62,431 bases of DNA from an uncultured Clostridia bacterium (GCA_949948835.1 CATLHF010000010.1:1-62431), one strand, 5' to 3'; counted from the first letter of the stretch, positions 1-8,316 are shown. The notes: generated by a model from the sequence alone, not told the origin. Numbers and translations are program-made.

Positions 1-443
1 AGTATTGTAATATTGAGATGCAAGTTTCTGAACAAGAAGAAATAATTGAAAGACTACTATATTATTGGGGACGAGTTTATACGAAACAATTAAAGTCTGG
101 ACAGACTTATGATGTTTTGAAAAAAACAATTGTAATTTTAATTGCGAATTTCAATGTAAAAGGATTAGAAACATTAAGTCAGGATGAGAAAATGCAACGA
201 TTAGCAGAGTTACGTGAAAAAGCAATTTTTGAACTTAATACTGCTGTAAGTTCTGGTTTTAGACAAGGTATGAAACGTGGTATAGAAGAAGGTATTGAAA
301 AAGGTATCGAACAAGGAACTTTAAAAGAAAAGAGAGAAATTGCTACTAAATTGTTAAAAAGCGGTTTCGATATAAATTTAATACAAGAAATTACTAATTT
401 ATCAACTAAAGAAATTGAAGATTTAAAAGAAAACAAGGATTAG
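1..443 (+). CDS. Rpn-family nuclease/transposase-like protein, C-terminal part (open at left edge)
   Basis: The reading frame is open to the window edge, so the first ATG (18) is probably internal and only the C-terminal part is seen. The visible residues resemble the C-terminal region of Rpn-type PD-(D/E)XK nucleases (recombination-promoting nuclease, putative transposase). They are helical, with Gly-Ile-Glu repeats at about residues 86-100 counted from that ATG and a short HTH-like tail. The catalytic core lies outside the window. A decayed copy at 57357-57711 shares about 90 bp almost base for base. The gene converges on cdaA with a 10-bp gap. Family assignment rests on resemblance of this C-terminal region only. 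Confidence 0.6.
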   Translation, partial: YCNIEMQVSEQEEIIERLLYYWGRVYTKQLKSGQTYDVLKKTIVILIANFNVKGLETLSQDEKMQRLAELREKAIFELNTAVSSGFRQGMKRGIEEGIEKGIEQGTLKEKREIATKLLKSGFDINLIQEITNLSTKEIEDLKENKD

Positions 444-453
444 AGTTTATTCT

Positions 454-1389
454 CTAATCCTTTCTTGTCTCTTCTTTATTTTCACTTTTTTGATTATGTC
501 TTAAATCAAGATTTTTTAGTCTTTCTATTTTTGATACTCTTTCTTCGTCAAAACGTTTATTTACAATATGTTTAATTAGTACTTTTTTAAGTGTATCTTC
601 TTTTACATCTGCAATTAAAGTTCCATCTTTTGCAATGGATATTTTTCCAGTTTCTTCGGAAACAACAACGGCAATGGCATCTGATTCTTTTGAAATTCCA
701 ATTGCTGCTCTATGTCTCGTTCCTAGCTCTTTTGCAATATCAGTATCACTTGCAAGTGGAAGCATGCAAGCTGCTGCTGCAATTTGATTGTTGGATATGA
801 CTACTGCACCATCATGAAGTGGTGTATTTGGTACAAAGATATTTACTAATAGCTGTGGCGATACTTCTGAACCAATACTAATTCCTGTTGCAATAATATC
901 TTTAATTTGAATGTCTCTTTCAATTACTATTAAAGCACCTGTTCTTGTTTTAGAAAGTTCCACTGCTGCAATAATAATTTTATAAATATCTTCTTTTGTT
1001 TTATTTGCAATATCTTTATCAATTCCAAAAAATCTTGTTAATTTATTGGTTCCTAATTGTTCTAATGCTCTTCTTAATTCTGGTTGAAAAATAACAATTA
1101 AGGCAAATACTCCCCATGTCATAACAATCCCTAATAAGAAATTTAAAATTCTTAATTGCAAAACATAGCTTAATACATTTGCAATAATTAAAAAGAAAAT
1201 TCCTTTTAATAATTGCCATGCTCTCGATTTTTTTGCAAATTTAATAATGGTTGCTGCTAAAAATATGACAATTGTAATATCTACTACTAGAATAAGTAGG
1301 CTCATTGGGTTTCGCGAAAACGCATTTAAATACCCTAATATAATATCATCATAGAATTTTTGCATGCTAATATTAAAACTATCTATCAT
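454..1389 (-). CDS. cdaA: Diadenylate cyclase CdaA (membrane c-di-AMP synthase)
   Basis: Makes cyclic di-AMP from two ATP. It has 311 residues. Three hydrophobic segments lie at about 30-50, 58-80 and 80-100, followed by a DAC (DisA_N-like) domain with the DGA motif at 193-195 and the GTRHRAA motif at 223-229, both needed for ATP binding and catalysis in the family. c-di-AMP controls potassium/osmolyte uptake and cell-wall homeostasis in Firmicutes. In most relatives cdaA is followed by cdaR and glmM. Here nothing follows except a converging gene, so the usual CdaR regulator is absent from this locus. A 39-residue membrane ORF lies just upstream in the same direction. Confidence 0.95.
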   Translation of the reverse strand: MIDSFNISMQKFYDDIILGYLNAFSRNPMSLLILVVDITIVIFLAATIIKFAKKSRAWQLLKGIFFLIIANVLSYVLQLRILNFLLGIVMTWGVFALIVIFQPELRRALEQLGTNKLTRFFGIDKDIANKTKEDIYKIIIAAVELSKTRTGALIVIERDIQIKDIIATGISIGSEVSPQLLVNIFVPNTPLHDGAVVISNNQIAAAACMLPLASDTDIAKELGTRHRAAIGISKESDAIAVVVSEETGKISIAKDGTLIADVKEDTLKKVLIKHIVNKRFDEERVSKIERLKNLDLRHNQKSENKEETRKD

Positions 1390-1405
1390 AATTATTCCCT
1401 CTTTA

Positions 1406-1525
1406 TTACATCATTACTAAATAATAAATAACAGTCGCACAAGTAGCAAGTACCATTAATCCCGCTAATACTGCTGCCATTATTTTAACAAATAATTGTC
1501 CTTTGTTCTTCTTATTTTGACTCAT
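1406..1525 (-). CDS. 39-aa single-TM small protein upstream of cdaA
   Basis: This short ORF starts with ATG, preceded by GGGAGG about ten bases upstream. It has a basic N-terminus (SQNKKNKGQ), then one hydrophobic segment at about residues 11-37. It ends 17 bp before cdaA and points the same way, so it is probably cotranscribed and may sit next to CdaA in the membrane. It resembles the very short DUF4044-type membrane peptides of Firmicutes, but I cannot assign it firmly. Function unknown. Confidence 0.6.
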   Translation of the reverse strand: MSQNKKNKGQLFVKIMAAVLAGLMVLATCATVIYYLVMM

Positions 1526-1608
1526 TCGTTTTTTCCTCCCTTAAATTTATGTACCTGTTATATCATACTTCTTTGTTTTTTTCAAGTGTAATTTTTTCTT
1601 AGTTTAGC

Positions 1609-1635
1609 ACATTTTAAGTCGAATTTTCATACAAT
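1609..1635 (+). promoter_or_regulatory. Probable mother-cell (sigma-K/E type) sporulation promoter
   Basis: CATACAAT at 1628-1635 matches the -10 consensus of the sporulation factors sigma-E/sigma-K. An AC dinucleotide 17 bases upstream (1609-1610) fits the short sigma-K -35. The next gene is the Cys-rich protein at 1683, about 48 bp downstream with a strong RBS (AAAGGAAGG). The match is by eye. Confidence 0.45.
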
Positions 1636-1682
1636 GTATTGTAGCTTGAAAGCTAACAATTATTAAAGGAAGGTAGATTATT

Positions 1683-2195
1683 ATGGATTTTGAAAAACCA
1701 TGTTGTCCAGTTGTTGAAGTAGATGGAAACATTGCTTGTGGTAAACAATTTGACTTAGATATCACATTACCATGTGATAATAGAAATGTAATTTATGGTG
1801 TTATTCGTGATTGTTACAAAGAACCAGTATGCGACGCTGTTGTAAAATTAGTAGAAGTTGTATGTGAATGTGGTAAAGAAGAAAGAAGACCAGTTTCTCA
1901 TACTTTTACAGATGAAGATGGAGAATTCGTATTTGGACCTCTTTGTCCAGACAAGAAATATGAAATCAATTTCTGGGTAGACCAAGTAAAGCATATCAAA
2001 ATGTGTGCTAGAGCTACTCGTGAAGGTAAATGCTTAAAAGGTGTTAAAATGGATAAATGTGATTGTTTTATCGGAAAGAAAGACGATTGCAAAGAATGTA
2101 AACCAGAATGCAAACCTGAACACAAACCAGAATGCAAATGTGATTGTAAATGCGAATGCAAAGAAGATTGCAAATGTGATAAATGTTGTAGATAA
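1683..2195 (+). CDS. Cys-rich protein with transthyretin-like domain; probable spore-surface protein
   Basis: 170 residues. The N-terminal half (about 35-125) looks like a carboxypeptidase-regulatory/transthyretin-like beta-sandwich, with the typical run of variable 'gene-product' strands ending in FTDEDGEFVFGPL. The C-terminal 35 residues are a Cys/Lys/Glu repeat of CxC and ECKPE units ending in CDKCC, which could bind metal or form disulfide/isopeptide crosslinks. No signal peptide is seen, as expected for a protein laid down on the spore from the mother cell. The sigma-K-like promoter supports that role. I do not recognise a named coat protein, so the function is an inference. A strong terminator follows. 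Confidence 0.65.
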   Translation: MDFEKPCCPVVEVDGNIACGKQFDLDITLPCDNRNVIYGVIRDCYKEPVCDAVVKLVEVVCECGKEERRPVSHTFTDEDGEFVFGPLCPDKKYEINFWVDQVKHIKMCARATREGKCLKGVKMDKCDCFIGKKDDCKECKPECKPEHKPECKCDCKCECKEDCKCDKCCR

Positions 2196-2215
2196 TTGTA
2201 ATTCTTAATAGGATA

Positions 2216-2247
2216 AGAGGGAAAACGAAATACGTTTTCCCTCTTTC
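2216..2247 (+). terminator. Rho-independent terminator
   Basis: A 12-bp perfect stem (AGAGGGAAAACG / CGTTTTCCCTCT) with a 5-base loop and T-rich tail follows the Cys-rich gene. Confidence 0.85.
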
Positions 2248-2260
2248 CTTGTTTTCTCCT

Positions 2261-2428
2261 TTACTTTTCTTCAGGTGCAATTGCGTGTATCACTTCAAGT
2301 GCACCTTTTTCATCGAAGTCAAAATCATACATGTCCATATCAGAGCCCTGAGACATTCCGAAAAGACTTGCAAGATTTTCCTTCCGATGATTTCGGAGAT
2401 AAAATGAATTGTGAATTATACCTTTCAT
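2261..2428 (-). CDS. 55-aa acidic small protein, unknown
   Basis: ATG preceded by GGAGG at optimal spacing (GTAGGAGGCAAGAATT). The product has a basic N-terminal half (LRNHRKE) and an acidic C-terminal half rich in Asp, Met and Glu (SDMDMYDFDFDEKG). No membrane segment and no family recognised. It contains an in-phase CGG (2384-2386) that would be arginine. Reading it as the +1 sites elsewhere in this window are read would give an implausible basic peptide. Codon use differs from its neighbours, suggesting recent acquisition. Its reality rests on the strong RBS. Confidence 0.5.
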   Translation of the reverse strand: MKGIIHNSFYLRNHRKENLASLFGMSQGSDMDMYDFDFDEKGALEVIHAIAPEEK

Positions 2429-2553
2429 AATTCTTGCCTCCTACCTATAGTTGCTTCTTAAGTAACATGATGATTATATCACGAAATCACATAATTGTCA
2501 TTAATTAAATATCATTAAAATAGCATAATTTTATATAAAGAAAACGAGAATCA

Positions 2554-2694
2554 TTAAATGATTCCCATTTTTTTAATAAATTGTTTTCCTTTTTTCATCA
2601 TTTTATTTTTCTTCATCATATTTCTTTCATTATATAGCATAACAACCCCTGCAGATAGTAATGTTCCCATAACCATACCTTTTACAAATTTCAT
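2554..2694 (-). CDS. 46-aa single-TM small protein
   Basis: ATG preceded by AAGGAGGAG. One hydrophobic segment near the N-terminus (VKGMVMGTLLSAGVVMLY) is followed by a strongly basic Lys/Met-rich tail. It starts two bases after the stop of the TauE half at 2696 in the same direction, so it is probably the last gene of that operon. A 7-bp stem overlapping the stop codon (GAATCAT/ATGATTC), followed by a T-rich run, may terminate it. Function unknown. Confidence 0.6.
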   Translation of the reverse strand: MKFVKGMVMGTLLSAGVVMLYNERNMMKKNKMMKKGKQFIKKMGII

Positions 2695-2695
2695 A

Positions 2696-3111
2696 TTATT
2701 TCTCCTCCTTAACGTTTAAATTCATATCTTTATTATGTCTCTTTTTTGCATCTCTATACTTTTTTACCAAAGAATATATTTCCCATATTGCAATGAATCC
2801 TAAAAAAATCCCAAAATATTTTTTTAAACGCACCACATCTAGCTTATTTGCTATCATTGCTCCAATTACAGCTCCTATAATTCCAGAAACTGCAATAGGA
2901 ATCCCGAACTTTAAAATCAATATATTTTTGTTTAATATTGGTAATAATTGCAACAATCGAAGTAGGAATAAAAAATACTAAATTGCTTGCTTGTGCAATA
3001 TGCTGTTCTACTCCCATAAACATGGAAAGACACAGGATTAAAATGGTTCCTCCTCCCATTCCCATACCGACTTACAAAACCAGATAACATTCCAATTAAA
3101 ATTTCAATCAT
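2696..3111 (-). CDS. TauE/SafE half-transporter, C-terminal partner; read through two CGG +1 shifts
   Basis: This is the second half of a two-gene TauE/SafE (sulfite/organosulfonate exporter family) carrier, about four membrane segments. In the DNA it lies in three frames. It reads MIEILIGMLSGFVS, then in-phase CGG (3067-3069), then GMGMGGGTILILCL up to KYIDFKV, then in-phase CGG (2904-2906), then GIPIAVSGIIGA to the stop at 2696. Skipping one C at each site gives 138 codons exactly and the expected glycines. The N-terminal half repeats the glycine-rich motif of its partner at 3121. It is either a gene needing +1 decoding or a pseudogene. I favour decoding, because eight other sites in the window have the same form. 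Confidence 0.8.
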
Positions 3112-3120
3112 TCTCTTCTC

Positions 3121-3486
3121 CTATGCTATTATCATACGAATGGATACATAAATTAAAAAAATAGTAAAAGATGCTTTTAAATAGATATCTGGTATCTTTT
3201 TTAAATATTTTGACCCAAGATACCCACCTATCATACCACCCACTGCACATAAGGCTCCCATTTTCCAATCAATAAAATCATTCTTATAATAAAAAATTCC
3301 GCTCGTAATTACCATTGGTAAGATTACAAAAAGAGAAGTGGCTCTTGCTTTTCCTTCCTCAACATCCATCAAATAGACCAGAGCAGGAACGACAATCATT
3401 CCTCCACCTGTCGCAAATAATCCACTTACCAATCCTGCCATTAATCCAATTACCACTTTTTTTACCATATTTTTCATCCCACTCAT
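3121..3486 (-). CDS. TauE/SafE half-transporter, N-terminal partner
   Basis: 121 residues with about four membrane segments, matching one half of the usual roughly 250-residue TauE/SafE permease. The family motif GLFATGGGMIVVPAL is at about residues 22-36. Nine bases separate its stop from the start of the second half at 3111, so the two are probably translated together and pair in the membrane. The likely substrate class is sulfite or another small anion; the true substrate is unknown. It is transcribed divergently from an XRE regulator across a repeat-bearing spacer. Confidence 0.85.
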   Translation of the reverse strand: MSGMKNMVKKVVIGLMAGLVSGLFATGGGMIVVPALVYLMDVEEGKARATSLFVILPMVITSGIFYYKNDFIDWKMGALCAVGGMIGGYLGSKYLKKIPDIYLKASFTIFLIYVSIRMIIA

Positions 3487-3544
3487 TTTTTGTTATTTTT
3501 ATTATTGGTATTTTTTCTTCTTTTATACTCTCTCATCCTTTTCT

Positions 3545-3590
3545 TACTTTTTAATGTTACTTTTAATGTATTAAAAATTACTTTTAACGT
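3545..3590. promoter_or_regulatory. Three direct repeats in a divergent promoter region (candidate operator)
   Basis: TACTTTTTAATGT (3545-3557), TACTTTTAATGT (3558-3569) and TACTTTTAACGT (3579-3590) lie head to tail between the TauE operon and the XRE gene. Spacings are 13 and 21 bp, the second about two helical turns. Direct repeats between a regulator and a divergent operon are typical operators. Which protein binds is inferred. Confidence 0.5.
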
Positions 3591-3677
3591 TATATTGTTT
3601 TTGTTTTGTGTAATTTTAATACATTAAGTGATAAAATACAAAATAAGATTAGTAACTTATAGAAAGGATTTAAAATT

Positions 3678-3890
3678 ATGATAAAAATTAAACTTTCTGA
3701 TTTATTAGGAAAACATAAGATGACCCAAAAGTCCTTATCTGAACTGACTGGGATTCGCCCTGCTACGATTTCGCAAATGTATTATGAAGAAACCAGAAGA
3801 ATTGATGTAAAACATTTAAATAATATTTGTAAAGTTTTCGATTGTGAAATATCGGAATTATTAGAATACATACCAGAAGAACAAAAATAG
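3678..3890 (+). CDS. Small XRE-family HTH regulator
   Basis: 70 residues, essentially one Cro/CI helix-turn-helix (about 10-65), with the pattern MTQKSLSELTGIRPATISQMY and then ISELLEYIPEEQK. It resembles YozG-type single-domain regulators. RBS AGAAAGGA precedes the ATG. It is divergent from the TauE/SafE pair across three direct repeats, so it probably represses that operon and itself. No ligand-binding domain is present. Confidence 0.85.
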   Translation: MIKIKLSDLLGKHKMTQKSLSELTGIRPATISQMYYEETRRIDVKHLNNICKVFDCEISELLEYIPEEQK

Positions 3891-3918
3891 AACTGCGTTT
3901 TCATGCAGTTCTTATTTT
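3889..3918. terminator. Bidirectional terminator between XRE gene and rarA
   Basis: Stem AGAACTGC / GCAGTTCT with an 8-base loop, flanked by an A-rich run on one side and TTATTTTT on the other. It serves both converging genes. Confidence 0.75.
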
Positions 3919-5160
3919 TAATCTACTGTATCGTCTTTTCTATAATACTTCGTTCCTAGCATCTTATCTGGTAAATATTGTTGTTCTACTATATGCCCTG
4001 GATAATCATGTGGATATTTGTATCCTTCTCCATAACCAAATTGTTCCATTCCTTCTGCTGGAGCATTTCGAATATGCATTGGAATTTCTCCTGTATCTTT
4101 TGAAGATACATCTTCTAATGCTTTATTAATCGCTAAATAACTTGCATTGGATTTTTTAGAAGTTGCAAGATACACAGCTGCTTCACTTAAAATAATCCTT
4201 GCTTCTGGCATTCCAACCATAGTAACTGCTTGCATTGCTGAAGTTGCAACAACAAGTGCATTTGGATTTGCCATCCCCACATCTTCTGCTGCGGCAATTA
4301 CTATTCTTCTTGCCAAAAATACAGGATCTTCTCCTCCGTTTAACGCTCTTGCTAAATAAAATACAGTTGCATCCGGATCACTTCCACGCATGGATTTGAT
4401 AAAAGCACTAATATTATCATAATGAGAATCTCCATTTTTATCAAATATCGCTTTTCTCTTTCGAATGCAATCTTTGGCAATTTCATTCGTTATATGAATA
4501 TAGCCATCTGACTCTACTTTTGTAGTAAGAACTGCTACTTCTAATCCATTTAGGGCTGTTCTTACATCTCCTACTGATACTTCTGCTATTTTTTGTAACG
4601 TTTCATCTTCTACTTTTACATTAAAACTTTTTAAACCATCTTCTCTTTCTAGTGACATTTTTAGTACTTTAAAAATATCTTGTGTCGTTAATGGTTCTAA
4701 TTTAAACACCATAGACCTTGAAATTAACGCTTTATTTACTTCAAAATATGGGTTTTCTGTAGTTGCTCCAATTAAAATAACTGTACCATCCTCTACAAAA
4801 GGAAGAAGTGCATCTTGTTGTAGTTTATTAAAACGATGAATCTCATCAATAAATAGAATGCATTTTCCACTTGGGTTTAAAAATACATTCTTTGCTTCTT
4901 CTACTGCTTTTTTTATCTCTCCCACACCAGACGTTACTGCATTAATCTTTGTAAATTTGTATTTGGTTGTTTCGCTAATCACACGTGCAAGTGATGTCTT
5001 TCCGGCATCCTGGTGGTCCCCATAAAATAATACTAGATAATCTATCTGCTTGAATGGTTCTATATAAAATTTTATCTTTTCCTAAGATATGCTCTTGTCC
5101 CACATATTCATCTAATGTTTTTGGCCTCATACGATAGGCTAATGGTTGTGATAAATCCAT
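3918..5160 (-). CDS. rarA: Replication-associated recombination ATPase RarA (MgsA); read through one CGG +1 shift
   Basis: AAA+ ATPase of the RarA/MgsA/WRNIP1 family acting at stalled forks. The N-terminus (MDLSQPLAYRMRPKTLDEYVGQ) runs to ILWGPPGC (about residues 46-52). There an in-phase CGG (5002-5004) breaks the frame in the middle of the Walker A motif. Skipping the C gives GPPGCGKTSLARVI, the normal P-loop, and then Walker B CILFIDEIHRF and the tetramerisation domain to DDTVD. The whole gene is then 414 codons exactly, the usual length. Read as a plain triplet it stops ten codons later, without an ATPase. It follows ruvA by 11 bp. ruvB, the usual partner of ruvA, is not here. Confidence 0.88.
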
Positions 5161-5171
5161 ATTTTTACTCC

Positions 5172-5774
5172 TTACTTTGCTAACGTTGATAATCCTTTTC
5201 TTATCATATCTTCTAGTGATACATTTTCTATATCCATCTTTTCAAATACTTTTTCAATTTCTTTTCTGTTATATCCTAATACTTGTAATGCTGAAATTGC
5301 TTCTTGTAGCTTATTATCGTCTACAATTGCTTCTTGTAGTTTAGTAGCTGTTTCTTGTGATTTTGCTTCTATTGTTTTTATTTTGTCTTTTAATTCTAAA
5401 ATAATTCTTGCTGCCGATTTTGCTCCAACCCCTGGAATTTTTACTAATTTTGATGTGTCACTTGTAATAACAGCAAGGGCAAAGCTAGATGGTGTAATAT
5501 TAGATAATATGGTAATGGATGATTTTGCTCCAATTCCACTTACTCCTAATAATAGTTCAAACATTTTTAATTCTTCGTTCGACAAAAATCCATATATACT
5601 AATATCGTCTTCACGTACACGATAATATGTATGTACTTTTACCATATCACCAATATTTCCAATCTCTTCAATTGCTTTTTCACTCATAAATACTTTATAT
5701 CCAAGTCCTCCTACGTCTATTACAACATAGTTATCAAATTTCATTTCTAAACTTCCTTTAATATATGCAAGCAT
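5172..5774 (-). CDS. ruvA: Holliday junction DNA helicase subunit RuvA
   Basis: Binds four-way junctions as a tetramer and guides the RuvB motor. About 200 residues: N-terminal OB domain (MLAYIKGSLE...VIDVGGLGYKV), two helix-hairpin-helix motifs (LLGVSGIGAKSSITIL and LVKIPGVGAKSAARIILEL), and a C-terminal domain III (LQVLGYNRKEIEKVFEKM) that contacts RuvB. The start is taken at 5774 because GGAGG lies just upstream; an ATG four codons earlier overlaps that RBS. It is followed directly by rarA rather than ruvB. Confidence 0.95.
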   Translation of the reverse strand: MLAYIKGSLEMKFDNYVVIDVGGLGYKVFMSEKAIEEIGNIGDMVKVHTYYRVREDDISIYGFLSNEELKMFELLLGVSGIGAKSSITILSNITPSSFALAVITSDTSKLVKIPGVGAKSAARIILELKDKIKTIEAKSQETATKLQEAIVDDNKLQEAISALQVLGYNRKEIEKVFEKMDIENVSLEDMIRKGLSTLAK

Positions 5775-5868
5775 TTTTACCTCCATTTACTGCAAACAAA
5801 TTTTCTTATCTTATTTTATACTAACTTATTTTATTTTGCAAGTAGTCTATTAAATTTTTTGAAGTATT

Positions 5869-5898
5869 TTGTAAAACTTATTCTTTCTATGTTATAAT
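5869..5898 (+). promoter_or_regulatory. Vegetative (sigma-A type) promoter for the J-domain gene
   Basis: TTGTAA (5869-5874), 18-bp spacer, TATAAT (5893-5898), 33 bp before the ATG at 5932, with RBS AAAGGAG between. Confidence 0.65.
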
Positions 5899-5931
5899 AC
5901 TATTAGAACGTAAAAGGAGATTTTATAAAAT

Positions 5932-6564
5932 ATGAAAAACTATTTTGAAATATTAGAGGTAGATGTTCATGCCTCTTCTGAAGTCATTGATAAAGCTTTT
6001 AAAGTATTAGCTAAAAAATATCATCCTGATACTCAAGATGATTCTAAAAAGGCTTGGGCAGAAGAACAGTTTAAATTACTGAATGAGGCTTATGAAGTTT
6101 TATCTGACGAAATAAAGAAAGATGAATATACCAAAGAATTGGAGTTTGATAAAAATAGCAGGATTGATGCTTTAATGCTAAAAAATGCTGATTTAGAGAT
6201 TCAAATAGAAGATTTACAAATGCAATTAGAAGCCTTAAAACATTCTTCTAGCAATTCATCTACTTTCCATAGCAGTGATTATCAAAAGCAAAAGCAATCA
6301 CAACCTCAAGCTGAAATATATGAGCAATCATACATACAACAACCACAATACACCGTTAATAAACAAGAACCAGTTTATTATGAATCATATTATCATCCCA
6401 TTAAAAGCAGATTAAAAAATTTACTAGCTTTATGCATTACTATTATAATTATTATTTTTATTGGTTTTTTAATTTGGAAAATTCCTTACACTCATAAGCT
6501 TTTAATGGAGTTTTATGAAACTAATCCTGTAGTTCAATCGATTTTTAAGTTACTACATTGGTAA
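5932..6564 (+). CDS. Membrane-anchored J-domain (DnaJ-like) protein
   Basis: 210 residues. A J domain occupies about 1-65 with the HPD motif in KKYHPDTQDDSKKAW, so it should stimulate a DnaK-type Hsp70. A coiled-coil stretch (about 80-105, ADLEIQIEDLQMQLEALK) follows, then a Gln/Tyr-rich linker and one membrane segment (about 162-187, LCITIIIIIFIGFLIWKI) near the C-terminus. It lacks the zinc-finger and substrate-binding domains of true DnaJ. It is therefore a specialised co-chaperone that recruits Hsp70 to the membrane; the client is unknown. It has its own promoter. Confidence 0.85.
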   Translation: MKNYFEILEVDVHASSEVIDKAFKVLAKKYHPDTQDDSKKAWAEEQFKLLNEAYEVLSDEIKKDEYTKELEFDKNSRIDALMLKNADLEIQIEDLQMQLEALKHSSSNSSTFHSSDYQKQKQSQPQAEIYEQSYIQQPQYTVNKQEPVYYESYYHPIKSRLKNLLALCITIIIIIFIGFLIWKIPYTHKLLMEFYETNPVVQSIFKLLHW

Positions 6565-6634
6565 AACTTAACAGATGCGTTTCTGGTTAATTTATACCTC
6601 CTGATGCTATATTATCTATGAAAGGATGATGAAT

Positions 6635-6958
6635 ATGGCATTAGATTATAAATTAATTGGTTCTAGATTAAAACAAGCTAGATTAGAAAAGAAATTAACA
6701 CAAGAAAATTTAGCAGAAAAGCTAGACGTTTCAATTGCTTTTTTAAGTCGTGTAGAACGCGGAAGCCTTGATATTAGTTTAAAAAGACTATCCCAAATTT
6801 GTGAATTACTTGATGTTACAGAAGGTGTTATTTTAAATGGTGCTTCTACTACATCACACAACTATTTAAATGAAGACCTTGTTTCTTTATTAAAAAATTG
6901 TCCACCAGAAAAATTGAAACTAATTTACGAGCTTGCAAAAGTTATCGTTGAAAATTAA
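6635..6958 (+). CDS. XRE-family HTH regulator (SinR-like)
   Basis: About 107 residues. An N-terminal Cro/CI HTH (IGSRLKQARLEKKLTQENLA, then VSIAFLSRVERGSLDISLKRL) is followed by a short C-terminal region (LLKNCPPEKLKLIYELAKVIVEN) that probably dimerises, as in SinR/Xre single-HTH regulators. The start at 6635 is preferred because AAAGG lies at good spacing; ATGs at 6626 and 6629 are in frame but too close to it. No obvious target operon is adjacent. Confidence 0.85.
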   Translation: MALDYKLIGSRLKQARLEKKLTQENLAEKLDVSIAFLSRVERGSLDISLKRLSQICELLDVTEGVILNGASTTSHNYLNEDLVSLLKNCPPEKLKLIYELAKVIVEN

Positions 6959-6970
6959 AATTTAATTAAA

Positions 6971-7112
6971 AAAAATGAAACCTCTTCCTAAAAAAGCTCC
7001 GTTCTCCAAGGCATTTTTGATATAGTATGTTGTAGTGTTGATACACACCATGACATGTTACAAAAACGACTGGTAGGTTGAACTTACTTTTTTAGGAAGA
7101 GGTTTCATTTTT
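6971..7112. ncRNA. 142-nt palindromic element; candidate structured RNA (6S-like fold) or MITE
   Basis: Two perfect 26-bp arms (6971-6996 and 7087-7112, core AAACCTCTTCCTAAAAAAG) enclose 90 nt. On both sides the closing stem is followed by a T run (in the respective direction). Inside, an asymmetric bubble is closed by ATTTTTG/CAAAAAC, and the tip is a GTGT-TGAT-ACAC hairpin. A long closing stem, large central bubble and terminal stem are the 6S RNA layout, but it is shorter than usual and I see no clear promoter. It may also be an elaborate two-way terminator for the converging HTH and metK genes, or a small mobile repeat. Confidence 0.35.
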
Positions 7113-7126
7113 TCTGGAATATTATT

Positions 7127-8269
7127 CTAAATTTTAATAATTCTTTCCCAAGGTAAATCATCTTTACCGAAGTGACCATAATTGGTCGTTTGGGTATAAA
7201 TTGGATTACGAAGTCCTAAATATTCAATAATCCCCCTTGGAGTTAATTCAAATCTGTTATAAATCAATTTTACAATTTGTTCTTCTGGAATTGTTGCCGT
7301 TCCAAAAGTATCTACATAAATAGATACTGGTTTTGCAACACCAATTGCATAGGAAAACTGTATTTCACATTTTTTAGCATAACCATTTGCTACAATATTT
7401 TTGGCAATAAATCTTGCCATGTAAGCAGCAGATCTATCTACTTTTGTTGGATCTTTTCCAGAAAAAGCTCCACCACCATGGCGACTATATCCACCATAGG
7501 TATCAACAATAATTTTTCTTCCTGTTAAACCACTATCTCCTAATGGTCCACCTATTACAAATCTTCCTGTAGGATTAATATAATACTTTGTTTTGGTATC
7601 TAATAATTCTTCTGGAATGACTTGTTTTACAACTTGTTCAATGATGTCTTTTCTTAATATGTCTAAATTGATCTCTTCTTTATGCTGGGTAGATACAACA
7701 ACAGTATCTACTCTTACTGGCTTATCCCCTTTATATTCTATTGTTACTTGCGTCTTTCCGTCTGGTCGTAAATATGGCAGAATTCCTTCTTTTCGAACAT
7801 AAGATAAACGTTTTGAGAGTGCATGTGCTAAAAAGATAGGAAGCGGCATATAGGCTTTTGTTTCACTACATGCATATCCAAACATAATTCCTTGGTCTCC
7901 TGCTCCTTCGGAAACAAGATTTTCTCCTTCTTTTTGTTCTAAAGAAGCGTCTACTCCCATTGCAATATCTGGTGATTGTTTACTCATATTAATATGAATT
8001 TTACAGGTTCTATAATCCATGTCTGTATCCGCATTATCATAGCCGACTTCTCTAATTGCGTTTCTTGCAATCTCCTCAATATTAATATCAGCATTTGATG
8101 TAATTTCCCCAGTAATGACTACTTCTCCTTTTCCCGCTACTGTCTCACACGCTACCCTAGAATATGGATCTTTTGCTAAGCATGCATCTAATACACTGTC
8201 TGATATATAATCACATAATTTATCTGGATGTCCCTCTGTTACGCTTTCACTCGTAAATAATTTTCTCAT
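7127..8269 (-). CDS. metK: S-adenosylmethionine synthetase MetK
   Basis: Makes SAM from methionine and ATP. 380 residues, full length. Visible motifs are the N-terminal [16 protein letters not shown], the methionine/ATP loop [12 protein letters not shown] at about 121-132, and the P-loop-like [19 protein letters not shown] at about 264-282. Codons are typical of the window and contain no in-phase CGG. The upstream leader carries a SAM-I riboswitch, so the enzyme is shut off by its own product. It is transcribed alone, just after the alpha operon. Confidence 0.97.
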   Translation of the reverse strand: MRKLFTSESVTEGHPDKLCDYISDSVLDACLAKDPYSRVACETVAGKGEVVITGEITSNADINIEEIARNAIREVGYDNADTDMDYRTCKIHINMSKQSPDIAMGVDASLEQKEGENLVSEGAGDQGIMFGYACSETKAYMPLPIFLAHALSKRLSYVRKEGILPYLRPDGKTQVTIEYKGDKPVRVDTVVVSTQHKEEINLDILRKDIIEQVVKQVIPEELLDTKTKYYINPTGRFVIGGPLGDSGLTGRKIIVDTYGGYSRHGGGAFSGKDPTKVDRSAAYMARFIAKNIVANGYAKKCEIQFSYAIGVAKPVSIYVDTFGTATIPEEQIVKLIYNRFELTPRGIIEYLGLRNPIYTQTTNYGHFGKDDLPWERIIKI

Positions 8270-8316
8270 TTTATACTCCCCTCATTTCTTGGTTTACGAT
8301 TGTTCAGGGATAAATA

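Noticed and set aside
1406..1525. In-phase CGG in the 39-aa ORF
   Set aside because: The CCG triplet at 1462 is out of phase (GCG-GGA).
2935..2950. Second TauE break placed at the AAACAAAAATAT run
   Set aside because: Frame overlap allows it, but KYIDFKV fits the family and the in-phase CGG at 2904 matches the other nine sites.
2696..3111. TauE half called as two unrelated small ORFs
   Set aside because: The three frames join exactly at in-phase CGG sites and match one half-transporter.
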